Assembly: GCF_000188295.1 (NCBI RefSeq) | Contig: NZ_GL831112.1 | Coordinates: forward strand, 1,182,132 to 1,239,546 | Direction of reading: 5' to 3' | From: Streptococcus vestibularis ATCC 49124 | GTDB taxonomy: Bacteria > Bacillota > Bacilli > Lactobacillales > Streptococcaceae | DNA: 57,415 nt | Shown: piece after piece, positions 9,405 to 18,194 of the stretch | Position numbering within the stretch: position 1 is the stretch's first letter | Layout of the letters: each line of letters opens with the position of its first letter | Notes under the pieces: generated by a model | Seen by the model: the letters and a program-made list of their open reading frames with translations, nothing else | Databases searched by the model: none | What the model was told of the DNA's origin: nothing | Program-made: the position numbers and the translations under genes

Positions 9405-10490
9405 TTAAGAAACTAAATAATAGTTCACTTTCAAGTCTCTAAATTGATCATAACCCAAATACTCATCATTCTGCAAGCGACCTAAAACAATGCTAGGATG
9501 AATACCAATCTCATCAGCAAATTTCTTAATCGCTTGTTTATCAAAGCAAGCCTCATCTATGAATCTTTGATATTCTTGAGGAGCAATTAGTAAATCTTTC
9601 GCAAATTGGTCTGCTTGTTCCTCAGAACGTCGATAAGAGTCGCTAGCTTCTTCATCAGACGAAAAGTCATTCTGCAGAATATGCCCAATCTCATGGAAAA
9701 GTGAAAACCAAAAAATATCCGATGCTTTATTACGATCAGTTAATAACAACAAGACACTACCATTTCCAAACTTCTTTGTTGCACCATTTAAATTGGCATT
9801 TGCTAAAGCAGGAAGTCCCACTAAGACAACCCCACACTCTAACAAGATATCGGTCAATTCTTGAGCAAAATCCTTTGGATCTTGTCTCGTCAATTCTCTC
9901 AAAGTCGGTAAGCTTCTCTCTAACTTTCTGCGATTAAGCTTTATAGTCGTTTTATTACGAGCTTTTTTAGATGCTAACTCTAACATGATATTGGAATTAA
10001 CGATACTCTTTTCGGTAAAGTCACGTGTATTACGATAACTCACTAAATGGTTAAAAGTCAGGAGATATTCTAGACTCGATACTTCTAGAATCTTCCGAAG
10101 CTCTGTAATCTTTTCACCGATACTATAGCGCTTCTCTGGAACGTAGCCTTTTTGTTTAAAATACTTAAAGTCAATCATCTCGCAGATTTCCTTCTCTCGG
10201 CCTTGATCAAGCTCTCTTTGTTCTACAATTTCAGCCACTTTCACATCATAAATGCTTTGAAGGTTGAGCCAAGTCTGCATAGAAACACCACTTAACTTGG
10301 CTAACTTATGAGCTGTCTCCTTACTAATAGACTCCTCAGCATTAACTAGCTTGCTGACAGTCTTGGCAGAGACTCCCAAACGCTCCGCAAATTCTTTCTG
10401 AGTTACGTTATAGTCCTCAATTAAGTCTTCAACATACTGACCCGGATGAAAAGCAATCAGGTCTTTGTACTCAACAACTTTTTTACTCAT
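9405..10490 (-). CDS. HigA-type XRE regulator fused to ImmA/IrrE metallopeptidase
   Basis: 361 aa, two domains. Residues about 15-75 are a HigA-like helix-turn-helix (FHPGQYVEDLIEDYNVTQKEFAERLGVSAKTVSKLVNAEESIS). Residues about 215-345 are a zinc peptidase of the ImmA/IrrE type with motif HEIGH in FWFSLFHEIGHILQND. It follows a RelE/HigB-like toxin gene with an 8-base overlap, the toxin-first order of higBA. It should bind the toxin and repress the promoter at 10841-10873; whether the peptidase cleaves a partner is unknown. Confidence 0.88.
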   Translation of the reverse strand: MSKKVVEYKDLIAFHPGQYVEDLIEDYNVTQKEFAERLGVSAKTVSKLVNAEESISKETAHKLAKLSGVSMQTWLNLQSIYDVKVAEIVEQRELDQGREKEICEMIDFKYFKQKGYVPEKRYSIGEKITELRKILEVSSLEYLLTFNHLVSYRNTRDFTEKSIVNSNIMLELASKKARNKTTIKLNRRKLERSLPTLRELTRQDPKDFAQELTDILLECGVVLVGLPALANANLNGATKKFGNGSVLLLLTDRNKASDIFWFSLFHEIGHILQNDFSSDEEASDSYRRSEEQADQFAKDLLIAPQEYQRFIDEACFDKQAIKKFADEIGIHPSIVLGRLQNDEYLGYDQFRDLKVNYYLVS

Positions 10491-10821
10491 AATGATTGCT
10501 AACCTCCTCTATTTTCATGATTTCGATTTCTACCGGACTAGAAAATACCTTCTCCAGATCTTCCTCCCGAAATCCTAAAATCAAACGATAGGAACTCCTT
10601 CGACCATCTATATCTAAAGCAAACTGTCCATTTCTCTTTCCCTTTAATTGGTGAAAATGATACTTAGGAAAAGCCGTCATACTAGCTAAAGAATCCGATG
10701 CTTCCAAAAGGTTAATCAACTGATGCAACCTTAATGCAACCCTATCTGAAAAATCCTTTTTCGCTCGCCTTAGCTCAGTGCACTGTTTCTTAACAGTTTT
10801 ATTTGTATAGATAAGCTTCAT
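10483..10821 (-). CDS. RelE/HigB-type toxin
   Basis: 112 aa, small basic protein of the RelE/ParE fold: LRRAKKDFSDRVALRLHQLINLLEASDSLASMTAFPKYHFHQLKGKRNGQFALDIDGRRSSYRLILGF, then a short C-terminus. HigB relatives cut mRNA on the ribosome. It is the first gene of a two-gene unit with the XRE-ImmA antitoxin. An AAAGGAA ribosome site precedes the ATG, just downstream of a perfect palindrome that is probably the operator. Confidence 0.85.
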   Translation of the reverse strand: MKLIYTNKTVKKQCTELRRAKKDFSDRVALRLHQLINLLEASDSLASMTAFPKYHFHQLKGKRNGQFALDIDGRRSSYRLILGFREEDLEKVFSSPVEIEIMKIEEVSNHYE

Positions 10822-10840
10822 AAATTCCTTTCCGTTCGAT

Positions 10841-10873
10841 TTAAATTACCTTTTTGGTAATTTAATTATATCA
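10841..10873 (-). promoter_or_regulatory. toxin-antitoxin promoter and palindromic operator
   Basis: Perfect 10-bp inverted repeat (TTAAATTACC, 10841-10850, with GGTAATTTAA, 10856-10865; 5-bp centre) directly downstream of and touching an extended -10 box TGATATAAT (minus strand, 10865-10873). It lies between the -10 box and the toxin ATG, ideal for repression by the HTH antitoxin. Confidence 0.7.
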
Positions 10874-10880
10874 TGCAAAG

Positions 10881-10912
10881 AAAATAAAAACCAGCCAAAG
10901 GTTGATTTGGCT
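10881..10912 (-). terminator. terminator at the end of the hsd operon
   Basis: Minus strand AGCCAA, loop, TTGGCT, GG, TTTTTATTTT (stem 10893-10898 with 10907-10912). It separates the operon that ends with the 137-aa membrane gene from the toxin promoter. Confidence 0.65.
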
Positions 10913-10990
10913 AGAATATTAAATACAAACACATAAAACTCAGTAACATGATTAAAGATATAATAACTGCGAAAACTCACATGAAGAAAA

Positions 10991-11404
10991 TTAATCATTT
11001 ATCTCAACTAAAAGCAATTCAAATAGCCCTTTAGTAACTACAATTATTACGATTACAATACTTAGTAAAAAACCAACATTTATAAAATCTGGAATACATT
11101 TAACTTCTAAAGATAACTCCACCATATATAATAAACTAACAACAAATGTATAGAAATACCTAACAATTATCTCTTCCCATTTTGAAGAGTATTCGTTTGA
11201 GTTCTTATCATACAATACAGATCGTATAGGAGAAGAATACAATATAGCAATCGCGGAAAGTAAGAAACCTGTGATTACAGAAATAAATGATACCGTATCA
11301 CTATGACTTAGTAGAATATAATTCCTTAGTAAATATGATATAAACAAACTAATCACTAAAATACAACCAGAAATAACTCTATCTTTTTTTCGTAACTTAC
11401 TCAT
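10991..11404 (-). CDS. unrecognised four-helix membrane protein, last gene of the hsd operon
   Basis: 137 aa, not recognised. Four hydrophobic segments (about 10-29, 37-57, 84-103 and 107-131) and a basic N-terminus (MSKLRKKDR) suggest a small polytopic membrane protein. Its start overlaps the end of the preceding 271-aa gene by 8 bases, so the two are coupled. Strongly AT-rich, as is its partner. Together they resemble two-part defence modules in which a soluble sensor controls a membrane effector; the Kiwa pair (KwaA membrane, KwaB soluble) is similar in layout but has the opposite gene order, and I could not match either sequence to it. Function unknown. Confidence 0.75.
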   Translation of the reverse strand: MSKLRKKDRVISGCILVISLFISYLLRNYILLSHSDTVSFISVITGFLLSAIAILYSSPIRSVLYDKNSNEYSSKWEEIIVRYFYTFVVSLLYMVELSLEVKCIPDFINVGFLLSIVIVIIVVTKGLFELLLVEIND

Positions 11405-12212
11405 TTGACAGGCTCTCTATTTCTTTGAGCAAAATATCTTTTACCTCTGCTCCTAAAAATTTCCCAGTTGCTTGTTGTTTTTCGACATTTATTGTAATTT
11501 TTTTGATAAACGTACCACGATTAAAAACATGTTCAAATCCTGCTTCGTCATTTCCTCGAATTAAGATACCTGATAGTTGATGATTCTCAGATTCTTTTAC
11601 AATTTTTTTGATAAATGTTTTGATTTTATTTATTTTCATCCCAGATAGCTTTACATTCAACGTTAAATCATCCAAGCCATCGGTATCAAATAAATCAGAT
11701 AGAGCTTCACGTTTTTCTGATAAAGATGAAAAAATATCATTTTTTGAAGTAAACTGAATTTCATCAACACTAGATAATATTTTAAAAAACTCCTCTTTAT
11801 CTTCATAAAACCCCTTTATGTTAAACTTAACTTCCGTTGTATCTTTGAGAATTTTTTCTAGCAAATTACGGTGTCTTACATCCGAAAAATACAATAAATT
11901 ATTATCTAAATCAAATAAGACAAAAAATTGCTTCAAAAATTCCAACTCTGTTTCTGATTTGGGATTTTCCCGTTTTTGATTCGTATAGTAGTCCGTTACA
12001 GTAGTATCTCTTGGCTCTAACTTTCCAGATTCTATTACTAAAAAAACAAAGTGATTATTTTTATCAACCTCTATATGGTATAACCCATTATCATGTTGTA
12101 AGTTGCATGGAGTCAACTTATCAAATGTCTTTAAAATAGGTTGTAACCACCTCTCCCCCCTTTGATCACTTTCAATAAATGGTTTCCAAATTGAAAAAGT
12201 AAGCTCTGACAT
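11397..12212 (-). CDS. unrecognised soluble protein in the hsd operon
   Basis: 271 aa, not recognised; no membrane segment or signal peptide. N-terminal half is mixed strand/helix (about 1-125, with FVFLVIESGKLEPRDTT and FFVLFDLDNNLLYFSDVRHRNLLEKIL), then a charged middle (about 125-185) and a C-terminal domain (about 186-271) with LSGMKINKIKTFIKKIVKESE and FEHVFNRGTFIKKITINVEKQ. Starts 50 bases after hsdS and overlaps the next membrane gene, so it is part of the restriction operon. A regulatory or accessory antiphage role is inferred from position only. Confidence 0.75.
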   Translation of the reverse strand: MSELTFSIWKPFIESDQRGERWLQPILKTFDKLTPCNLQHDNGLYHIEVDKNNHFVFLVIESGKLEPRDTTVTDYYTNQKRENPKSETELEFLKQFFVLFDLDNNLLYFSDVRHRNLLEKILKDTTEVKFNIKGFYEDKEEFFKILSSVDEIQFTSKNDIFSSLSEKREALSDLFDTDGLDDLTLNVKLSGMKINKIKTFIKKIVKESENHQLSGILIRGNDEAGFEHVFNRGTFIKKITINVEKQQATGKFLGAEVKDILLKEIESLSNE

Positions 12213-12262
12213 TTATTTCCCCTCAAATTCTTTCAACTTCAAAATTCTAACAATTGTATCCT

Positions 12263-13408
12263 CTACTCCACCTTCACCTGCCCATTCATCAGCATTGGCA
12301 AGAGCCAATCGCGAAGTTGGGTGAGTTCTTGGTTTTCAAAAATATTGTTCTTAATCTTTTCGTAAATAACATTTGCTTGTGTTTCAAATTTTGACGATAC
12401 TTCTTTATCAGGAACTATAACAGTTTTCTCTTTTAGAAATTTGAAATGTCTAGCATATCCATAATTTGATAAATCAAAATCTTCAATCATGTGATAAAGT
12501 AATACATTTGAAATATTCTCATTATTTGAAATTAAGACTTGAGTGCCATCAGCTCCTCTAGCATAATCAAAATTTATATATTTTACTACTCTAGTGTGAT
12601 CACCAAATATTACATGCCCATCTTGAGCTTGTAGTAAGGCATTTTCATTATTCGTAAAACCTGCAATAAATTTTTGACTCTGATCGATAACAGGTATTTC
12701 CCCAATAAATTCAATCGAATTATTTTCAATCTTTTCAGCTTTAGTAACTTTATCTAATAAGTTACCAACACTCTCAACTCCCCACCCCTCTGGGATTTCG
12801 CGTTTGAGTTCTGGGTTATAGACCATCTTTCCACCTGATGATTTGTAAGGTTTGCCATTCTGGTCTGGGAAATCAAACTGCACAAACCAGTAATCATAGA
12901 GGGTCTTAGCCATAGCTTCCAACTCTTGGTTGATTTGGTTGTTGATTTGGATTTTTTGGTCAATACTCTTCAGTAATTTACCAATTTTTATTTGTTCATC
13001 AATTTCTAAATCTGGGATAACAAAATTCATGATTTGGCTCTTATCTCCACGAGGCATTTTTGTGCCTTTCGATCCCTTCATTACATATTCAAAGAACGAA
13101 TCTTGAGTCAAAGCATAGTATAAAAAATTATAGTCAATCACATCATTAGGACGAACTACTAAAACATCAGATGATGCTCCTCCATCAATGTCAGCTTGCC
13201 AAATTTTCTTTAAATAAGGACGTATATTTGCTATCAAAATATCATTTTTCTTGAATCTTGTTACTTTTTGAGTGGGTAACTTTTCTGCTATTACTCTCCC
13301 TTTTTTATTTTGTAATAAATTATCTGTTGTAATATACTCCGAAATATCAATACTATCAACAGAAATCTTTTCCGTTACATAACATGATACATTAGACAAC
13401 TTACTCAT
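12263..13408 (-). CDS. hsdS: type I restriction specificity subunit
   Basis: 381 aa DNA-recognition subunit of a type I restriction-modification complex. Two target-recognition halves, each followed by a helical spacer: first TRD about 1-140 ending MPRGDKSQIMNFVIPDLEIDEQIKIG then LKSIDQKIQINNQINQELEAMAKTLYDYWFVQFDFP, second about 205-345, ending QELTQLRDWLLPMLMNGQVKVE. Start overlaps hsdM by 8 bases. Only one specificity gene is present, and no inverted copy or recombinase is nearby, so phase switching is not suggested. The recognition sequence cannot be read from the protein. Confidence 0.93.
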   Translation of the reverse strand: MSKLSNVSCYVTEKISVDSIDISEYITTDNLLQNKKGRVIAEKLPTQKVTRFKKNDILIANIRPYLKKIWQADIDGGASSDVLVVRPNDVIDYNFLYYALTQDSFFEYVMKGSKGTKMPRGDKSQIMNFVIPDLEIDEQIKIGKLLKSIDQKIQINNQINQELEAMAKTLYDYWFVQFDFPDQNGKPYKSSGGKMVYNPELKREIPEGWGVESVGNLLDKVTKAEKIENNSIEFIGEIPVIDQSQKFIAGFTNNENALLQAQDGHVIFGDHTRVVKYINFDYARGADGTQVLISNNENISNVLLYHMIEDFDLSNYGYARHFKFLKEKTVIVPDKEVSSKFETQANVIYEKIKNNIFENQELTQLRDWLLPMLMNGQVKVE

Positions 13409-15005
13409 ACTTCAACCCCTTCAATTGCTCTTCAATCTCCTTCTCCAATGCATGCGATTGCTGGAAGAGGTCTGAGAGTTTGCTTTGAAAGGCGGCCATC
13501 TTGGCTTCAAACTCTTCTGCTGTGATATCTACATAGTCAATCTTGATGTCAAAGTACTGGCCTGCGCTGAGAGAGTAGTTTTTCTCTTTGATATCCTCAT
13601 ATGAGACAGTGACAGAAAAGTCCTCGACGGCTTCCTTCTTGATAAAGGTCTCGACAATCTTCTGCTCTTCCTCAGGAGACAGCACAGTTTTTTGGTTCTT
13701 GCCTTCCTTGATCTTGGTTCCGAGGTTCGAAGCATCGATGAGGACGACATCGCCCTTGTTTTTCTTATCGATAAAGAGGATGGAAACTTTGGTACCTGTC
13801 GTCGCAAAGATATTGGACGGCATGGAAACGACACCTGCCATCATTTGATTGTCTACCAAGTGTTGACGGATTTTCTTATCAATGCCATTTTGCGCCGTAA
13901 TAAATCCTGTAGGCAAAACAACGGCTGCTTGGCCATCTGGCTTCAAGGAGTAAATGATATGCTGGATAAAGAGCTCATAGATAGCCATCTTGTCCTTAGA
14001 TTTTGGTAGAGTTTTAGGCACACCTGCAAAGAAACGCTCACTAGCTTCTGGCAAAGTCTCTACTTGGTCCCGCCATTTTGAAAAGTCCAGTTTGAACGGA
14101 GGATTGGAGACAATATAGTCCATCTTTTCAGGATGACGATTACGTAAAATGGTATTGCCTTCAACGATATTATGGATGGAGTGTTGAAGTCCATTCAAGA
14201 TTAGATTGAGACGAAGCAGATTGGATGATTTTTGTGAGATATCCTGACTATATACAGTTGCCTTATCCACACCAATACGACTGGCGAGATTCATAAGTAA
14301 GGTTCCAGAACCAGCAGATGGGTCATAGATACGCACATTTTGAGGTTTGTCATTACCTACTAGGATCTCTGCGATAATCTTAGCAACAGAATGGGGTGTG
14401 TAGTACTCGGCATACTTTCCACCACCGTCTTTGTTGTAGTCCTTAATCATGTACTCAAAGAGAGTAGAGAAAAAGTCAAAACCTTGAGAAAAAATATCTT
14501 GATTGAATTTGACCTTAGCCAACAGATTGATAATCGCCTTAGCCACTTCATTTCGCTTACTTGAATCTGAAATGTTATCGGTAATCAGGCGCTCATCAAA
14601 AAGACGAACCGTTGTATCCCCTTCTGTATGGACAGAGAAGATATCGTTGTTGTCAATGGCAATTTGGTTGAGTGTGTTTTCAAACGTCTCATAAAAATCA
14701 GATTCATTTTGCTTGCGATGGAGCGTTTCGATGAATTGGTTTGGCTTCATCCAAGCTGTTGACGTTCCTATATCCTCTAGGAGCCAATCATAATCCTCTT
14801 CACTCATAGATACTAGATACTCATAAGTGTTTTCCGAATCGACATTTTGAGCTTCATAGAGAAACTTGTCATTCAAGAATTTGTACAAGAAAGATTGAGT
14901 AAGGAGCTTGTACTCTCCTGCTTCACCACCTAAACCAGCGTGGGTAAAGACTGCTTTCAAATCGTCTACCAAGTCTTGGACTTGGACCTTATAGTGTTCA
15001 TTCAT
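13401..15005 (-). CDS. hsdM: type I restriction methyltransferase subunit
   Basis: 534 aa N6-adenine methyltransferase subunit. AdoMet-binding motif I DPSAGSGTLLMNL (about residue 230) and catalytic motif IV NPPF in YIVSNPPFKLDFSKW (about 305). N-terminal helical domain (LTQSFLYKFLNDKFLYEA) and C-terminal coiled helix (FQSKLSDLFQQSHALEKEIEEQLKGL) are the usual flanks. Its ATG overlaps the hsdR stop by one base. Acts with HsdS to methylate host DNA and with HsdR to cut unmodified DNA. Confidence 0.96.
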   Translation of the reverse strand: MNEHYKVQVQDLVDDLKAVFTHAGLGGEAGEYKLLTQSFLYKFLNDKFLYEAQNVDSENTYEYLVSMSEEDYDWLLEDIGTSTAWMKPNQFIETLHRKQNESDFYETFENTLNQIAIDNNDIFSVHTEGDTTVRLFDERLITDNISDSSKRNEVAKAIINLLAKVKFNQDIFSQGFDFFSTLFEYMIKDYNKDGGGKYAEYYTPHSVAKIIAEILVGNDKPQNVRIYDPSAGSGTLLMNLASRIGVDKATVYSQDISQKSSNLLRLNLILNGLQHSIHNIVEGNTILRNRHPEKMDYIVSNPPFKLDFSKWRDQVETLPEASERFFAGVPKTLPKSKDKMAIYELFIQHIIYSLKPDGQAAVVLPTGFITAQNGIDKKIRQHLVDNQMMAGVVSMPSNIFATTGTKVSILFIDKKNKGDVVLIDASNLGTKIKEGKNQKTVLSPEEEQKIVETFIKKEAVEDFSVTVSYEDIKEKNYSLSAGQYFDIKIDYVDITAEEFEAKMAAFQSKLSDLFQQSHALEKEIEEQLKGLKYE

Positions 15006-18000
15006 TAGTTTTGATATTCCTGTTCGTATTCTTCAAATAAAGATTCAACAAGATTATTGAAGTCTTGTTTTGTCAACTTTTCATTTCCTGCTGATTCTGT
15101 ACTTTTCATTTCTTTGCGTGCCTGTTCACGAATCATTCGTTTTAAAAAATCATTGTTATCAAGGACACCTTGATTTAGACCAATTTGATAATCTAAATTG
15201 GCTTTTGAGCCTTTAATCACATGGAAGATAACTGGAAATTCACTTACCACAGTTGAGTTGGTAACATGCTTGAAAGATCGAGCTGCCATTTCATCGCCAT
15301 TGAAATTCATAGCTAGTCGTCGAATTCGGCTCTTATAATCTTCAAATGCGTCAAACAGATTTTGATACTCAGTCTGAGTTTCTTTGATATTCTCCATTGT
15401 GAGGCCTTCCTGCTCATAAATCATATGTTTCTTCATGATTCTACGGAATTCCTCATAGAGATTTACCCATTCAGGGTCTTTTTCATCTGGACGACCGTTA
15501 ATCCCACCTGCCACTCTTTTACGAAGCTCGTAGAGATCATTCGCTGCTAGTCGTAACTCCTCTTCTGCGATTTTAACGAAACTAAATGTCGTATCAGACA
15601 TTGCTAGATTAAGCAAGGTTCGACTTGAAAATTCGTCAGGTTTTTCCATAAGTGAGAGGTTAAGTAAACGTCTTGAAATCACGTTCAACAAAGTCGATAC
15701 ATGGTTAATGTCAATCTTACTTAGAAGTTCACGATGTCCTAAAAGTCGAGCAACATTATAAAATTGCTTCATCGCTTCTAGCGCTTTTCGTAACTCGATA
15801 AGTTGATGTCTATCCCTCACTTCATCAATTGTTTGAGAGAAGAACTCTAGATTCTCAGTTGGATAATTCATCAAAATTGTCTCTGATTTCTCAAGTTGTT
15901 TACTAATTTCGTCAGCTGAAACAAAGAGGGAACCAAAAACATTTTCAACATCTTCTCCTGTGTTTTTTAGATCATACTCCTGATTGAGCTCCTCCAAATA
16001 CGCACGATTGGTTTTATCAAATTCTTTCGAAATATCCGCAAAGTCAATCACATATCCAAATTGATAATCCTTATATGGACGATTAACACGTGTCAATGTT
16101 TGAAGTAAGTTATGAGCCTTGATTTTGCGACCTAAGTACAATCTTTTCAACCTAGGTGCATCAAATCCTGTTAGTAACATCGAATACACAATAACAAGAT
16201 CAATTTTACTTTCTTTATAGCTTTCTACACGATCTTTCTTGTATTCTTTGTCACCTTCATCATGAAGGATTAAAGCTGATGTGATATTTGTCTCCCCACG
16301 ACTTCTGCGTTCTTCTAATTGCTTTTCAATCTCACGAGCTTGCTTAGATGAATCACAAACAATCATTCCACCGATGGAATCATCATCGAAGACAACATCA
16401 CGTGCTCTATTGAAATCTTCCAGAATGAAATCCAACATTGGTGAGACATAACGTGGATGAGCAAAAATATCATCTTTTGAAAGATCTCCACGCAAGATTT
16501 CTTCATTGATGGTTTGAAGAGTCTCTTTATAAGAGGTTTCAATATCTTCACGCATCAGACGAAGTGTAAAACCATCATCAATCGATTGATTGTAGTAGTA
16601 TTTATGGATGTAATCACCAAAAATATCACGTGTCGTTGCATGACTTTCCTTGGTTTTACCATCTTTTTTATATGTTATTAGGGGCGTTCCAGTCAGTGCA
16701 ATCTTAATAGCATTTTTATCTGCATTGTATAGATTTGGGAGATAGGAGCCTTTCTCATTATATGAACGGTGAGCTTCATCAATAAAATAGATATTTTGAC
16801 GATTTAAATCGTAGCCTGAATGATCCGTTAAATCTGAATTATCCTTAAATTTCTGAATATTGACGACAGCAACTTGATAAGCATCATGCTTTTCATTCAA
16901 TTCTTGTGGACGGTTAATCCTTTTTACTTTCAAGCCACGTTTCGTAAACTCTCGCGTAGCTTGGTCTGCAAGATCTAAGCGGTCAACTACAAAATAAAAC
17001 TGAGGAACAATTTCCTGTTTTGAGAAATAATTTGTAAGGTACCTGATATTAAAATAAGACAAGGCAGTTTTTCCAGACCCTTGTGTATGCCAGATGACAC
17101 CTTTCTTCACTCCTTTTCCAATTGCATCCTCAATTGCTTTTGTTGCAAAAAACTGTGGATAACGCATCACATGTTTTTGCAACTGAATAGTGCCATCTTT
17201 TGAGCGTTCTTCTACATAAGCTAATCCATAGCGAAGCAAAAACAATAATCTTTCCTTTTGATAGAGTGATGAGATAAATGTATTACAAGGTGTACTTGGA
17301 TCTTGATTTGTCTTAAATTCTGGCTGAGATTTCAAGGCAAATCGATTAACATCTTTTAATACTGCGTCAATCTCCTCTTCACCTAATGAACGTATAGAAT
17401 AAATTAGTTCCTCTTCTCTTTCTTCCTTAAATGCATTGAATTTAGTTTTTGAGAATGCATTTGAACAGTAAAAGGACCCTTGCTTTTGTTGACCTTGACC
17501 ACTGATATAAGGTAAATTATCTGAGAATGAAAGCAATTGGGTAATATTATTGAAACGACGAAATCTCCTATTCTCAAATCTAACGGCTGTTCGTGATTGC
17601 TCAGATCGAATAGCAGTCTTACCATCACGAATGGCATTAGGTTGTTTCACTTCAATATATGAAAGTGGCAAGCCATTTATAAAAATGACAATATCAGGTC
17701 TAAACTCGTCTCCTCCATTTTGACAGGTTACCTCTAAAGCAAGGTGAAATGTATTACTTTCAGGGTTTTCCCAGTCAATATAAGTTGGACCACTATTACT
17801 TACTATACGTTTATAAAAAGCACGTCCTAAATCATTTTGATCTAATTCAATCTTGATATTATTAAGTTCTCTTTCAACATCCAAATCAGTTGCATAATTG
17901 TTGAACTTTAAAAATTGCTCTCTAAAGATTGAAATTAAAATATTTGTTTCAGGATCTCTTCCCATAATCTCCTTACCATTATGAGGAAGATATGTATACC

Positions 18001-18073
18001 CCAAACGCATTAAGTGTAAGGCTGCTGGAATCTGAACCCTAGTTAATTCTGAAAACTCTCTTCTAGAAACCAT
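15005..18073 (-). CDS. hsdR: type I restriction endonuclease/translocase subunit
   Basis: 1022 aa motor and nuclease of the type I complex. N-terminal PD-(D/E)XK nuclease: FRPDIVIFINGLPLSYIEVKQPN (D...E-V-K, about 125-145). Helicase domain: Walker A HTQGSGKTALSYF (about 330), DEAH box IDEAHRSYNEKG (about 432), motif III LTGTPLI, later motifs VYSMLLTGFDAPRLKRLYLGR and LLQTLTRVNRPYK. C-terminal helical part ends FEEYEQEYQN. GGAGAGG precedes the ATG and a TGCTATAAT extended -10 lies at 18108-18116. First gene of the operon hsdR-hsdM-hsdS-two unknown genes; full length, no interruptions. Confidence 0.96.
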   Translation of the reverse strand: MVSRREFSELTRVQIPAALHLMRLGYTYLPHNGKEIMGRDPETNILISIFREQFLKFNNYATDLDVERELNNIKIELDQNDLGRAFYKRIVSNSGPTYIDWENPESNTFHLALEVTCQNGGDEFRPDIVIFINGLPLSYIEVKQPNAIRDGKTAIRSEQSRTAVRFENRRFRRFNNITQLLSFSDNLPYISGQGQQKQGSFYCSNAFSKTKFNAFKEEREEELIYSIRSLGEEEIDAVLKDVNRFALKSQPEFKTNQDPSTPCNTFISSLYQKERLLFLLRYGLAYVEERSKDGTIQLQKHVMRYPQFFATKAIEDAIGKGVKKGVIWHTQGSGKTALSYFNIRYLTNYFSKQEIVPQFYFVVDRLDLADQATREFTKRGLKVKRINRPQELNEKHDAYQVAVVNIQKFKDNSDLTDHSGYDLNRQNIYFIDEAHRSYNEKGSYLPNLYNADKNAIKIALTGTPLITYKKDGKTKESHATTRDIFGDYIHKYYYNQSIDDGFTLRLMREDIETSYKETLQTINEEILRGDLSKDDIFAHPRYVSPMLDFILEDFNRARDVVFDDDSIGGMIVCDSSKQAREIEKQLEERRSRGETNITSALILHDEGDKEYKKDRVESYKESKIDLVIVYSMLLTGFDAPRLKRLYLGRKIKAHNLLQTLTRVNRPYKDYQFGYVIDFADISKEFDKTNRAYLEELNQEYDLKNTGEDVENVFGSLFVSADEISKQLEKSETILMNYPTENLEFFSQTIDEVRDRHQLIELRKALEAMKQFYNVARLLGHRELLSKIDINHVSTLLNVISRRLLNLSLMEKPDEFSSRTLLNLAMSDTTFSFVKIAEEELRLAANDLYELRKRVAGGINGRPDEKDPEWVNLYEEFRRIMKKHMIYEQEGLTMENIKETQTEYQNLFDAFEDYKSRIRRLAMNFNGDEMAARSFKHVTNSTVVSEFPVIFHVIKGSKANLDYQIGLNQGVLDNNDFLKRMIREQARKEMKSTESAGNEKLTKQDFNNLVESLFEEYEQEYQN

Positions 18074-18107
18074 TGTTTCACCTCTCCGTCCTGTCGTAAT
18101 CCCTTAC

Positions 18108-18116
18108 ATTATAGCA
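18108..18116 (-). promoter_or_regulatory. hsd operon promoter (-10)
   Basis: Minus strand extended -10 TGCTATAAT about 35 bases before the hsdR ATG; -35 region weak. Confidence 0.5.
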
Positions 18117-18154
18117 TTTTCAGAGTTTCTTTCATAGTTTTGGGAAAATTCAAA

Positions 18155-18186
18155 CAAAAAAACACGGCCCGAAGGTCATGTTTTTA
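18155..18186 (-). terminator. terminator after the SDR gene
   Basis: Minus strand stem ACATGACC, loop TTCG, GGCCGTGT with one mismatch and one G-U, followed by seven T. It also separates the SDR gene from the hsd promoter. Confidence 0.55.
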
Positions 18187-18194
18187 TCATCTAT

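Noticed and set aside
12263..13408. Possible phase-variable hsdS system
   Set aside because: Only one hsdS, no inverted duplicate or recombinase gene nearby.
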